Source of the DNA: an uncultured Sphingomonadaceae bacterium
GTDB taxonomy: Bacteria > Pseudomonadota > Alphaproteobacteria > Sphingomonadales > Sphingomonadaceae
NCBI GenBank assembly: GCA_938050045.1
Contig: CALLJS010000003.1
Span: 1-64,000 of the forward strand
Direction: 5' to 3'
DNA: 64,000 nucleotides
Positions 17,191 through 26,511 of this stretch are shown here, in pieces. Position numbers and translations under genes: made by a program. Numbering within the stretch: the first letter of the stretch is position 1; every line of letters begins with the position of its first letter. The notes under the pieces were generated by a model. The model saw only the letters and a program-made list of their open reading frames with translations, did not search any database and had not been told where the DNA came from.

Positions 17191-19551
17191 ATGACAGAAA
17201 AAGAGCTGCGATTATCTCTCATTTGCTATGGCGGCGTTAGCCTCACGGTTTATATGCATGGCGTTACCAAAGAAATTTGGCACATGCTGCGATCGAGCCG
17301 TTCTTTTCACGATGAAGATAATTCTTCTGATGGCAGCGAAAAAATTTACCAGCAAATATTACAGAATATAGAGCGCGATACGGGTATTAAATTGCGCATA
17401 ATAACAGATATTATTGCGGGTTCGAGCGCAGGCGGTATCAACGGTGTATTTTTATCCAAAGCCATCACAAGCGGCCAATCATTAGATCCATTGACGGATT
17501 TATGGCTTGATATGGCCGATGTCGATAAATTGCTTGATCCAGATGCACGGCCGCTCTCGCGTTTTTCAAAATTTTGGGCGACTCCTTTGGTGTGGTTGGC
17601 ATTACGCCGCAAGGGCGGAGCCGTTGAAAAATCAGTATCCAAAGATAGCCGCAATGAAGTTGCTCATAAATTATCAAAACTTATCAGAGCCCGCTGGTTT
17701 GCGCCTCCATTTGGCGGCGAGCAATTTACGGCTATGTTGCTCAATGCTATGGACAGTATGAAAAATGCACCCATGCGCACACCGCTCTTGCCCCCAGGCC
17801 AGCCGCTCGATCTATTTGTCACAGTGACCGACTTTTATGGCCATGATGAACGTTTACGTCTCAATAGCCCTGCAACAGTATCGGAAACCGAGCATCGCTT
17901 AACGCTGCATTTTGCTTCGTGCGATAGCAAAGAATGTGAAATACTGACCGATCAATTATCCAATGGTATAGAATTGGTATTCGCAGCCCGTTCTACAGCA
18001 AGCTTCCCAGGGGCTTTCCCGCCATTTACAGCGCGTGAATTAGAGACAGTGTTGGCGCGGCGCGGCGATACATGGCATAATAAAGTCAATTTTCTAAAAC
18101 GCACATTGCCCTATCATCATAAATTAGGAACAAGCGAAAATACGGTTTTAATTGATGGTTCGGTTCTCAATAATGCGCCATTTAAACAAGCCATTGGTGC
18201 ATTGCGTAACCGCCCAGCGCGGCGCGAAGTCGATAGACGCTTTGTCTATATTGACCCATCGCCAAGACAAGATGTGATAGAAGAAGAAATTATGGGCCGT
18301 AAATTACCTGGTTTTTTCTCTACTATTTTTGGGGCATCTTCGAATATTCCGCGCCAGCAACCTATCCGCGATAGCCTAGAGAATATTCAAGCGAAATCCG
18401 ATCGTATTTTGCGCATGCAAATTATTACCGATCATTTGAAGGTCGAGATTGAGAATAAGATTGAAGATATGCTCGGCAGCACCTTTCTATTGTCTCACCC
18501 TAATCCAGCGCGGATAGCAAAATGGCGCTTGGCAGCGCATCAAAAGAGCGGCATCGTATCAGGCATTAGCTTTGCCGCTTATGGTCATTTGAAAATTGCA
18601 GGCATTGTGGATGATATTATCATCTTGGCGAGACAGACGATACCATGCGCATCGCCAGACTTTTACAGCGAATTAAAAAGCAGCCTGTGGCGCGAATTAG
18701 AAAATCGCGGATTAGATATTATGACACCCAAAAAGGGGAGAGGAATCTCAAAAACGGCTTTTAGCTTTTTCAAAGACCATGATTTGCGCTTTCGGATAAG
18801 AAGGATGCGGTTTTTGGCACGGCATCTATCCAATGAAATAGAGAATAATGATGATTTTTCTGATGATGTCGCCGAAATCATGCACGATGCTATCTATGAT
18901 TGTCTTGCGCTCTATCTTGAAAGGGAAACATCGAATTTTCATGGCGATGAATTTACCGCCATCATAGAAAATGCGCATAATGACTCTTCCGCCTTGCTGA
19001 ATATATTGGCCGAAAAAAGAGGGTTAGAAGCATTGGATATACAATGCGATCAAATCTTATGCGATGCCATTGTGCAATTACCCAAATCCGCGCAGCGGAT
19101 CATGTTGCTCGGTTATATTGGTTATCCGCTTTATGACATTGCAACTTTACCTTTGTTGCAAGGCGAAGGGCTAGATGAATTTGACCCTATTAAGATCGAT
19201 CGTATCTCACCCGATGATGCATCCGCGATTAGAGCAGGCGGAGCTAGTGAAACTCTAAGAGGCACCGAATTTTATAATTTTGGGGCATTTTTCAGCCGAA
19301 AATATAGAGAGAATGACTATCTTTGGGGAAGGCTGCACGGTGCCGACAGGATGATTGATATAGTATTGTCAACATTATCGGTCGACCAAAGGCCTAGCCC
19401 AGAGACTATTTTGGGTTATAAGCGCGCGGCATTTCAAGCTATAATTGCAACCGAGGAAAAACGGCTTTTGCACATCAAACCCTTATTTAAGGAATTGCGC
19501 AAAGAAATTGCTGATATGAAAGTAAAAGAAAAAGAAACCGCTATGATTTGA
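17191..19551 (+). CDS. Large patatin-like phospholipase-family protein
   Basis: 786 aa. The N-terminus LRLSLICYGGVSLTVYMHGVTKEI has the glycine oxyanion segment of the bacterial 'patatin-related' family, with nucleophile Ser79 in GSSAGG and the partner Asp in VLIDGSVLNNAPF. Residues after about 420 are a helical extension, as in the long DUF3376-type members. Expected role is acyl-ester hydrolysis of membrane lipids, substrate unknown; no signal peptide is seen. Start at 17191 has AAGGTGGTGAAT upstream; an in-frame TTG at 17164 is less likely. It is convergent with the MBL gene, whose stop lies 2 bp beyond. Confidence 0.85.
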   Translation: MTEKELRLSLICYGGVSLTVYMHGVTKEIWHMLRSSRSFHDEDNSSDGSEKIYQQILQNIERDTGIKLRIITDIIAGSSAGGINGVFLSKAITSGQSLDPLTDLWLDMADVDKLLDPDARPLSRFSKFWATPLVWLALRRKGGAVEKSVSKDSRNEVAHKLSKLIRARWFAPPFGGEQFTAMLLNAMDSMKNAPMRTPLLPPGQPLDLFVTVTDFYGHDERLRLNSPATVSETEHRLTLHFASCDSKECEILTDQLSNGIELVFAARSTASFPGAFPPFTARELETVLARRGDTWHNKVNFLKRTLPYHHKLGTSENTVLIDGSVLNNAPFKQAIGALRNRPARREVDRRFVYIDPSPRQDVIEEEIMGRKLPGFFSTIFGASSNIPRQQPIRDSLENIQAKSDRILRMQIITDHLKVEIENKIEDMLGSTFLLSHPNPARIAKWRLAAHQKSGIVSGISFAAYGHLKIAGIVDDIIILARQTIPCASPDFYSELKSSLWRELENRGLDIMTPKKGRGISKTAFSFFKDHDLRFRIRRMRFLARHLSNEIENNDDFSDDVAEIMHDAIYDCLALYLERETSNFHGDEFTAIIENAHNDSSALLNILAEKRGLEALDIQCDQILCDAIVQLPKSAQRIMLLGYIGYPLYDIATLPLLQGEGLDEFDPIKIDRISPDDASAIRAGGASETLRGTEFYNFGAFFSRKYRENDYLWGRLHGADRMIDIVLSTLSVDQRPSPETILGYKRAAFQAIIATEEKRLLHIKPLFKELRKEIADMKVKEKETAMI

Positions 19552-19553
19552 TA

Positions 19554-20483
19554 TTAAAGGCTTTTATAAACAGCCTCAACAAATTTATCGCCTTTGATAA
19601 ATCCATTGGGATTGGTGTCATATTGCGCCGCTGGCTTTATCGCTTGCACTTCTTCGAGCGATTTGCCCAATTTTTTCGCAGCCCCCACTACGCCAATAAC
19701 TTCTTTCAGCATATCGCGATAGCCCATCAAATCTGCTTTTGTTGCCATTGGGCCATGGCCCGGGATAATTTGTGTTTCATCATTCGCCAAAGATAATGCT
19801 TTTTCGGCCGCTACTAAGAACCCTTTTGCATTACCGCCACTGCTTAAATCAATAAAAGGTAAGGTCACTTGGTTGAAATATAAATCCCCCATATGAATGA
19901 CATTAGCTTTTTTCCAATGGACGATAGAATCGCCATCGGTATGCCCCGTTGGTATATGAATGATGTGAATTTCATCGCCATTTAGGTGCATTTTCACGCC
20001 ATCGGCATAAGTAACGGCAGGCAGGGCTGTTTTGGGCGCGGGTGGGCGATTGCCGCGACCCGAAGTTTGCTCACCCAACATGCGCAGGCGCACATTATCA
20101 TGGGCCATTATCAATGCCCCAGCTTTACCAAAATTTTCATTGCCGCCGCTATGATCGCCATGCCAATGCGTATTAATGACATAATTTGCAGGGTCTGCGC
20201 CTAGAACCTTAATGGCGTTTTGGATTTTTTCTGATAGCGGTGCATATTGATCGTCAATCAAAATTGTGCCATCTTCACCATATGATACACCAATATTACC
20301 GCCCGATCCAAATAATATTGCAACGCCATCGGCCAGGATTTCGCTTTTAATTTCGACAGTGGCAAAACGATCGGCATTTTGAGCATTAATCTCGCTACTA
20401 CATGCATTTAATGCCAATGAAGAAACACTCAAAGCTAATATAGCCAAACTATATTTTGCATTTATTTTTATACTATATGGCAT
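19554..20483 (-). CDS. Periplasmic MBL-fold metallo-hydrolase lipoprotein
   Basis: 309 aa. Lipoprotein signal ending LNAC (Cys28). Metallo-beta-lactamase fold with HWHGDHSGG at residues 106-114, a later His in PTGHTDGDS, GDLYFN (Asp) and PGHGP (His), so both zinc sites look complete. It hydrolyses an unknown ester, thioester or lactam outside the cytoplasm; sequence does not indicate a true beta-lactamase. The start at 20483 is chosen to give a standard signal peptide rather than the 335-aa reading. Divergent from the oxidoreductase across a 200-bp gap that contains a spaced direct repeat. Confidence 0.85.
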   Translation of the reverse strand: MPYSIKINAKYSLAILALSVSSLALNACSSEINAQNADRFATVEIKSEILADGVAILFGSGGNIGVSYGEDGTILIDDQYAPLSEKIQNAIKVLGADPANYVINTHWHGDHSGGNENFGKAGALIMAHDNVRLRMLGEQTSGRGNRPPAPKTALPAVTYADGVKMHLNGDEIHIIHIPTGHTDGDSIVHWKKANVIHMGDLYFNQVTLPFIDLSSGGNAKGFLVAAEKALSLANDETQIIPGHGPMATKADLMGYRDMLKEVIGVVGAAKKLGKSLEEVQAIKPAAQYDTNPNGFIKGDKFVEAVYKSL

Positions 20484-20514
20484 GTTACTCAATCCTTTTA
20501 GTCCAAATGAAATG

Positions 20515-20559
20515 ATTGCAAATAAATCTAACAGGCTTTGCCCATATTGCAAATAAATC
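20515..20559. promoter_or_regulatory. Spaced direct repeat, candidate operator in divergent promoter region
   Basis: ATTGCAAATAAATC occurs at 20515-20528 and 20546-20559, exactly 31 bp apart start to start (about three helical turns), in the 200-bp gap between two divergent genes. Such phasing suits binding of a dimeric regulator, but no regulator gene is adjacent. Confidence 0.35.
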
Positions 20560-20683
20560 AAATAAATGGTGGTAATTTATGCTATGAGCCATTTATATGA
20601 ATGCGTGTTGCAACATAAATTGCGGCTATTATGATGCATAAGCAAAAGATTAAGAATCATCCATTTTCAATAGAGAGAATTTT

Positions 20684-22030
20684 ATGACTGAACGTTTCGA
20701 TATTATCATCATTGGTGCAGGCAATGCAGGTTTTGGAGTATCTGCCATTGCAAGCGACGCTGGAAAATCAATTGCATTTATCGAGGAATGGGATTTTGGT
20801 GGAACATGCCCCAATCGTGGTTGTACGCCCAAAAAAATATTGGTTGCTGCAGGAAATTTACTGCATGAAATCTCGCAAGCTGAGCAGCATGCTATAACAG
20901 CCAGCGCAGGAAAGCTAGATTGGAAACGATTAATCCAACGCAAGAATGATATGATCGATTTTATTCCTGGTGCCATGCAAGGCGTTGCCGAGAAACGTGG
21001 AACAATCTATCGTGGCGCTGCTAAATTTGTCGGGCCAAACAGCGTCGAAATTGATGGCACTATAATCGAAGCCGACAATATCGTCATTGCAACAGGGTCA
21101 AAACCAAGGCCGCTTCCTATAGAGGGGGCTGATTATATGATAACTTCTGACGATGTTTTATCCAACACCGATTTGCCCGATGACATCATCTTTATCGGCG
21201 GCGGCGTTATTGCTATGGAATTTAGCCATGTTTATGCACGCGCTGGTGTCACGGTAACCGTGTTAGAAGTCGCCCCGCAATTACTACCCAAAATTGATTG
21301 TGATGCTGTTGCTGCTATCCAAGCAGAATCTGAACGCTTGGGTATAACGATCAAAACCGCCGTCACCGTAAAGTCTATCCGCAAAGAGGGCGAACGTCTG
21401 ACGGTATCCTATGCGCACGATGGTGAAGACCATAGCGTGTCGGCATCCACGGTAGTCAATGGCGCAGGTAGGGTTGCAAATGTTGATACATTAGACCTAG
21501 ATGCGGCGGGCATAGACCATGATGGGAACAATATCGATGTGGATGATTATCTGCGCTCGGTTTCGAACCAATCGGTTTGGGTTGTTGGCGATGCGCTGGT
21601 TCGCTCTGCCCAACTATCCCCCGTTGCGACTTATGAAGGCCGTATTGTTGGTCATAATATTGTCAATGGGCCCAGCAAAAAACCAAATTACGATAACAGC
21701 CCCAGCGCCGTATTTACGATTCCTGCTCTTGCCACTGTTGGTTTAACAGAAGCACAAGCCAAAGAAGCCTATGATAATGTTAATGTCACCACTAGCGATA
21801 TGACGGGTTGGTTCTCTGCAAAGTCATATGCAGAAACTGTGGCTTGGTCTAAAATTATTACCGATAAAGACACCGACAAAATTCTTGGTGCGCACATCGT
21901 TGGACATAGAGGCGAAGAGCTGATTAATATTTTTGGGCTCGCCATGCAGCACGGTATTTCTGCCAGCGCATTAAAAGAATCCCCAATGGCTTATCCAACT
22001 TTTGCATCTGATGTTAAAAATATAATATAA
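20684..22030 (+). CDS. FAD-dependent pyridine nucleotide-disulfide oxidoreductase family protein
   Basis: 448 aa. FAD-binding GAGNAGFG at residues 11-18, redox CPNRGC (Cys42, Cys47), NAD(P)-binding IGGGVIAMEF, second FAD segment VWVVGDAL, and a C-terminal dimerisation domain. The usual active-site His-Pro-Thr near the C-terminus is replaced by YPT (AYPTFASDV), so it lacks the catalytic His of glutathione or lipoamide reductases. Substrate unknown; it belongs to the glutathione reductase/MerA-like group. A GAGAG ribosome binding site precedes the ATG. Convergent with dnaJ; a strong hairpin lies between them. Confidence 0.85.
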   Translation: MTERFDIIIIGAGNAGFGVSAIASDAGKSIAFIEEWDFGGTCPNRGCTPKKILVAAGNLLHEISQAEQHAITASAGKLDWKRLIQRKNDMIDFIPGAMQGVAEKRGTIYRGAAKFVGPNSVEIDGTIIEADNIVIATGSKPRPLPIEGADYMITSDDVLSNTDLPDDIIFIGGGVIAMEFSHVYARAGVTVTVLEVAPQLLPKIDCDAVAAIQAESERLGITIKTAVTVKSIRKEGERLTVSYAHDGEDHSVSASTVVNGAGRVANVDTLDLDAAGIDHDGNNIDVDDYLRSVSNQSVWVVGDALVRSAQLSPVATYEGRIVGHNIVNGPSKKPNYDNSPSAVFTIPALATVGLTEAQAKEAYDNVNVTTSDMTGWFSAKSYAETVAWSKIITDKDTDKILGAHIVGHRGEELINIFGLAMQHGISASALKESPMAYPTFASDVKNII

Positions 22031-22038
22031 ATCCAGCC

Positions 22039-22085
22039 TTATAGCGCGCTTATAAATTTATAATAACCATATAAGCGGGCTATAA
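22039..22085. terminator. Bidirectional hairpin terminator candidate
   Basis: TTATAGCGCGCTTATA (22039-22054) and TATAAGCGGGCTATAA (22070-22085) pair over 16 positions with one mismatch, loop 15 nt. It lies between the convergent oxidoreductase and dnaJ genes. The GC-poor stem ends lack long T-runs, so efficiency is uncertain. Confidence 0.6.
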
Positions 22086-22118
22086 TCAGCAAAGAGAAAT
22101 ATCCGAATAATAAGATAT

Positions 22119-23252
22119 TTAATCGGTCAAATCTTCCCAGGCTTCCTTGATTTTATCAAAAAACCCCTGAGAATTTGGCGTTTCCTTGCCCGTTTCAGTC
22201 TCTTGAAATTCGCGCAATAATTCTTTTTGTTTAGAGGTCAGGCTAGTGGGCGTTTCAACATCTATCTGCACGACCAAATCGCCTTTGCCGCGTCCTTGCA
22301 ACACGGGCATACCAGCACCACGCTTTTGCAATTGCTTGCCCGATTGGATACCCGCTGGAATAGAAATTTCATGCTCAACTCCATCCATACCTGGGATGGT
22401 GATAGAGCCGCCCAAAGCTGCTTTAGTAAAGCTAATCGGTGCTTGTGCGAATAATGTTGTGCCGTCGCGCTCAAAATATTTATGCCGTTTCACATGCAAG
22501 AATATATACAGATCGCCAGAGGGAGCGCCATTGGCCCCTGCTTCGCCTTTTGAGGCCAATCTGATGCGCGTGCCATCATCCACACCAGGGGGAATGTCCA
22601 CCTCTAATGTTTTTTGCTCATCCATGCGTCCATCGCCTTGGCATGTTCGGCATGGCTCTGCGATAACCTCACCGCGCCCTTGGCAAGAGGGACATGTGCG
22701 CTCTACGACAAAAAATCCTTGCTGCGCTCTAACTTTACCATGCCCCTGACAAGTTCCGCAACGTTTTACATCGCTGCCTGGCTGTGCCCCGCTGCCAGCA
22801 CAAGGGTCGCACATAACCGCAACATCAACTTTAATCTCTGTTGATTTACCGTGAAAGGCGTCCTCTAGAGTAATGTCCATGTCATAGCGCAGATCAGCGC
22901 CGCGCGCTGGGCCGCGCTGCCCCCCACCCATGCCGCCTTCACCAAAAAATTGGTTGAATATGTCAGAAAAATCGCCAAAGCCTTGATGAGCTGCGCCGCC
23001 GCCAGCATTACCCATGCTGCCATTTTCATAAGCTTCGCGGCCATAATGATCATAAGTCGCGCGCTTTTGCGGATCTTTCAGGCAGTCATAAGCTTGGCTT
23101 AATTCCTTAAACTTAGCTTCCGCCTCTGCATCACCAGGGTTTCGATCGGGATGGCATTGCATCGCCAATTTACGATAAGCAGATTTGAGTGACTTTTCGT
23201 CTGCGCTGCGATCAACACCCAATAATTCATAATAATCGGTGGTCGTGGCCAT
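22119..23252 (-). CDS. dnaJ: Chaperone DnaJ
   Basis: 377 aa, type I DnaJ. J-domain with HPD (MQCHPDRNPG), Gly-rich linker (GNAGGGAAHQGFGDF), four CxxCxGxG zinc repeats (CDPCAGSG, CGTCQGHG, CPSCQGRG, CRTCQGDG) and the C-terminal substrate-binding beta domains. It stimulates DnaK ATPase and delivers unfolded clients. Start at 23252 (MATTTDYYELLG) rather than the 389-codon reading. Downstream of dnaK by 99 bp, same strand. Confidence 0.97.
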   Translation of the reverse strand: MATTTDYYELLGVDRSADEKSLKSAYRKLAMQCHPDRNPGDAEAEAKFKELSQAYDCLKDPQKRATYDHYGREAYENGSMGNAGGGAAHQGFGDFSDIFNQFFGEGGMGGGQRGPARGADLRYDMDITLEDAFHGKSTEIKVDVAVMCDPCAGSGAQPGSDVKRCGTCQGHGKVRAQQGFFVVERTCPSCQGRGEVIAEPCRTCQGDGRMDEQKTLEVDIPPGVDDGTRIRLASKGEAGANGAPSGDLYIFLHVKRHKYFERDGTTLFAQAPISFTKAALGGSITIPGMDGVEHEISIPAGIQSGKQLQKRGAGMPVLQGRGKGDLVVQIDVETPTSLTSKQKELLREFQETETGKETPNSQGFFDKIKEAWEDLTD

Positions 23253-23351
23253 ATAGAATATATCCCTGTGACGCTCATCACCGCGCAATAAAACGCACTG
23301 TGATACGCTCCGTGAAAAATGGAAGCCCGCTGATTAAGGCAGGCCTATCAT

Positions 23352-25280
23352 TTATTTGCTGCCTTCTTGATTATCTTCATCCTCAACTTCGGAAAATTCA
23401 GCATCAACAACATCATCATCGCTAGCGTCTTGTGCCGCAGCATCGGCCGCTGCTGCATCGCCGCCGCCATTGGCTTGCTCTTGTTCATAAATGGCCTGAC
23501 CAAGCTTCATAGCAATTTGGGCTAATGCTTCGGATTTGGTTTTCATTTCCTCTGCATCGCCGCTTTCAATGGCGGTTTTGGTCTCCGCTAGAGCGGTTTC
23601 AATGTCGCCTTTCAAATCGGCTTCAATCTTGTCGCCATGCTCTTCTAATTGCTTCTCAGTAGAATGTACTAAGCTTTCTGCATTATTTTTGGATTCAGCA
23701 GCCTCGCGCCGTGCTTTATCTTCTTCGGCAAATTGTTCAGCATCTCGCACCATTTGATCAATATCAGTATCGGATAGCCCACCAGAAGCTTGGATTTTGA
23801 TTTGCTGCTCTTTACCAGTGCCTTTATCCTTAGCCGACACATTCACAATGCCATTGGCATCAATATCGAATGTCACTTCCACTTGCGGAACACCGCGCGG
23901 TGCGGGCGGAATACCGACCAGATCAAATTGACCCAGTAATTTATTATCCGCTGCCATCTCACGCTCGCCTTGCGACACACGAATGGTCACAGCATTTTGA
24001 TTATCTTCTGCGGTTGAATAAACTTGTGATTTTTTGGTTGGGATGGTGGTGTTACGGTCAATCATGCGGGTAAATACACCGCCCAAGGTTTCAATGCCCA
24101 GCGACAATGGCGTCACATCCAGCAAGAGAACATCTTTGACATCCCCCTGCAGCACGCCAGCTTGAATCGCTGCACCCATAGCAACAACTTCGTCAGGATT
24201 TACACCGGTATGCGGTTCTTTGCCAAAGAATTTCTCAACCGTTTCGCGCACTTTGGGCATACGGGTCATGCCGCCCACCAATACAACTTCGTCAATTTCA
24301 GAAGATGTTACGCTAGCATCTTTCAATGCTTTCTTACAAGGATCGAGCGTACGGTTAATCAATTCGCCAACCAATTTTTCCAAATCAGAACGTGTGATAT
24401 TTTTCACCAGATGCTTGGGGCCATTTTGGTCAGCCGTAATAAATGGCAAATTGACTTCGGTGCTTTGCGCAGACGACAGTTCAATTTTCGCTTTTTCAGC
24501 GGCTTCTTTCAAACGCTGCAATGCTAATTTATCTTGTGTTAGATCAATGCTCTCTGACTTTTTGAAATCATTGGCCAAAAATTCAACAATCTCATTATCG
24601 AAATCTTCACCGCCTAAAAATGTATCACCATTGGTAGATTTTACTTCGAAAACACCATCCCCCACTTCTAAGACCGAAATATCGAATGTGCCGCCGCCAA
24701 GATCATAAACCGCGATAGTTTTATTTTCATCTTTGTCCAAACCATAAGCCAGCGCTGCTGCTGTTGGCTCGTTAATGATACGCAAAACTTCTAAACCTGC
24801 GATTTTACCCGCATCTTTGGTAGCTTGACGCTGTGCATCGTTAAAATAAGCCGGAACCGTGATTACCGCTTGGGTGACTGTTTCGCCTAGATAGCTCTCG
24901 GCTGTTTCTTTCATTTTTTGTAAAGTGAATGCCGATATTTGCGCTGGCGAATATTTATCATCGCCAGCCTGTACCCAAGCATCGCCATTGCTGCCTTTGA
25001 CAATTTTATAAGGAACCAATTCCATATCTTTCTTTGTCAAGGGATCATCAAAACGGCGACCGATGAGACGCTTTACAGCAAAAACTGTATTTTCAGGATT
25101 GGTAACGGCCTGACGTTTCGCAGGTTGACCGATCAAACGTTCGCCATCTTTGGTGAATGCAACAATAGAAGGCGTTGTTCGCGCGCCCTCTGAATTTTCA
25201 ATAACCTTTGGTTTGCCGCCATCCATCACAGAAACGCAGCTATTGGTTGTTCCCAAATCAATACCAATGACTTTTGCCAT
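23352..25280 (-). CDS. dnaK: Chaperone DnaK (Hsp70)
   Basis: 642 aa, full length. Nucleotide-binding domain with [42 protein letters not shown] and [11 protein letters not shown]; substrate domain with [14 protein letters not shown]; Ala-rich lid and acidic C-terminus ([18 protein letters not shown]). Central ATP-driven chaperone with DnaJ and GrpE. The start follows AAGGATTTATAATT. An RpoH-type promoter lies about 80-110 bp upstream. Confidence 0.98.
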   Translation of the reverse strand: MAKVIGIDLGTTNSCVSVMDGGKPKVIENSEGARTTPSIVAFTKDGERLIGQPAKRQAVTNPENTVFAVKRLIGRRFDDPLTKKDMELVPYKIVKGSNGDAWVQAGDDKYSPAQISAFTLQKMKETAESYLGETVTQAVITVPAYFNDAQRQATKDAGKIAGLEVLRIINEPTAAALAYGLDKDENKTIAVYDLGGGTFDISVLEVGDGVFEVKSTNGDTFLGGEDFDNEIVEFLANDFKKSESIDLTQDKLALQRLKEAAEKAKIELSSAQSTEVNLPFITADQNGPKHLVKNITRSDLEKLVGELINRTLDPCKKALKDASVTSSEIDEVVLVGGMTRMPKVRETVEKFFGKEPHTGVNPDEVVAMGAAIQAGVLQGDVKDVLLLDVTPLSLGIETLGGVFTRMIDRNTTIPTKKSQVYSTAEDNQNAVTIRVSQGEREMAADNKLLGQFDLVGIPPAPRGVPQVEVTFDIDANGIVNVSAKDKGTGKEQQIKIQASGGLSDTDIDQMVRDAEQFAEEDKARREAAESKNNAESLVHSTEKQLEEHGDKIEADLKGDIETALAETKTAIESGDAEEMKTKSEALAQIAMKLGQAIYEQEQANGGGDAAAADAAAQDASDDDVVDAEFSEVEDEDNQEGSK

Positions 25281-25357
25281 AATTATAAATCCTTAATTCA
25301 TAAATGTCTTCATTATAAAAGCAGATGCGATGGTTTTACTTTGTACATCCGCCATAT

Positions 25358-25388
25358 CCCATATTGGGGCAATGGCCGAATATTCAAT
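25358..25388 (-). promoter_or_regulatory. RpoH (sigma-32)-type promoter of dnaK
   Basis: On the minus strand, ATTG (25388-25385), a 17-bp spacer and CCAATATGGG (25367-25358) match the alphaproteobacterial heat-shock consensus CTTG-N17/18-CYTATNTNNG at most positions. Expected start of transcription is near 25350, leaving a leader of about 70 nt before dnaK. Confidence 0.6.
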
Positions 25389-25553
25389 GTCACACCCCTT
25401 TTGTGCCTAGGCGATATAGGCGTCATTTTTCAGAGCGCAAGGATTAGAAACCAAGGATGAGAAAAAAATATCAATTAATTATGTGAAAATCGGAATATAC
25501 GCCTATATTAAAAGGTATAAATAGCCCCATAGGATGAATCCAGAGGAATAATA

Positions 25554-26039
25554 ATGCAACGAAATTTTGGTCAATATATCACCGCGCTTTTGAGTATTTT
25601 CATTCTAACGCTCAGCGGTTGCGGTAAAACGCCGCAGCTCAATGTCAAAGACGCAGTTTTGATACTCTCGCCCGTTGATACCAATCCATCTGCTCTTTAT
25701 TTTTATGTCCAAGGCGGGCCAGAAGATGTAGTATTACGCAGTATATTATCACCATCGGTCATTCGCACTGAAATTCACAAAAGCTCCAAAAATGAGAGCG
25801 ATGGAACCCTGTCGATGGAAAAAATCAATGAAGTCGCTATTCCTGCGGGTGAAAAGGTAGAATTTAAGCGCGGCGGCTATCACGGCATGGTATGGGGCGC
25901 GAATTTAATAGCGCGTAAAACCGGTGAAATGGAAGTGCAATTCACATTTTCCAATGGTGACATCATCCGCGTGATGGCCGATGTCCAAGAATTAGATGGC
26001 AGCGCCCCAGATGAGCGCAAGGCATTGGGATTAAATTGA
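25554..26039 (+). CDS. PCu(A)C-type copper chaperone lipoprotein
   Basis: 161 aa. Lipoprotein signal with LSGC (Cys23). The copper site pattern of the PCuAC family is visible: His75 in EIHKSS, Met88 in LSMEKI, then His110-x-Met112 in GYHGMVWG, though the usual terminal HLML-type motif is altered. It would carry Cu(I) in the periplasm, for example to cytochrome oxidase, or be a divergent relative. AGAGGAATAAT precedes the ATG. It is followed 7 bp later by the HExxH gene, so they form an operon. Confidence 0.75.
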   Translation: MQRNFGQYITALLSIFILTLSGCGKTPQLNVKDAVLILSPVDTNPSALYFYVQGGPEDVVLRSILSPSVIRTEIHKSSKNESDGTLSMEKINEVAIPAGEKVEFKRGGYHGMVWGANLIARKTGEMEVQFTFSNGDIIRVMADVQELDGSAPDERKALGLN

Positions 26040-26046
26040 GCCCATA

Positions 26047-26511
26047 ATGTTTGGGCCACATCCAAGCGGCAGGCCATTAACGCAGCAAGAGCGCGCATTA
26101 ACACGCTCTATATTCAATGATGCCATTGATTATGACTCCGTGCGTATCCACAATCGCAAATGGTGGTGGTTTCAGCCGCGCAAGATAACTATGGCACCCG
26201 ATGGGCATCTGTGGTTTCATCCAAAGAATAATCTATTTTGTGATGATTTTTGTGAACGCGATATTAATTTGCAAGCCCTATTCATGCACGAAATGACGCA
26301 TGTCTGGCAACATCAATCTGGTATATTCCTGCCGCTGCGCCGCCATCCATTCTGCCGCTATGACTATAGCATAAAACCAGGCTGGAAATTAGAACATTAT
26401 GGTCTGGAACAGCAGGCTGAAATTGTGAAACATATATTTTTACTGCGCAGCGGTTATACATTTGCGGGTGCTCCGCCGATCGCCCATTATGATGGACTAT
26501 TACCGTTTTAA
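26047..26511 (+). CDS. Small HExxH-motif ('vgr-related') protein
   Basis: 154 aa without signal peptide. Contains HEMTHVWQHQ at residues 81-90, a zinc-metallopeptidase-like HExxH, preceded by DINLQALF and followed by EHYGLEQQAEIVKHIF, where a Glu could be the third ligand. Similar alphaproteobacterial proteins are annotated 'vgr-related', but no type VI secretion genes are here. Probably a small metallopeptidase-like protein of unknown substrate. Second gene after the PCuAC lipoprotein. Its stop overlaps the convergent MATE gene by 4 bp. Confidence 0.65.
   Translation: MFGPHPSGRPLTQQERALTRSIFNDAIDYDSVRIHNRKWWWFQPRKITMAPDGHLWFHPKNNLFCDDFCERDINLQALFMHEMTHVWQHQSGIFLPLRRHPFCRYDYSIKPGWKLEHYGLEQQAEIVKHIFLLRSGYTFAGAPPIAHYDGLLPF

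Noticed and set aside
23310-23344. Weak hairpin GCCTGC/GCGGGC plus T-rich stretch between dnaK and dnaJ
   Set aside because: Stem only six pairs and the T-run is displaced; too weak to call a terminator or attenuator.
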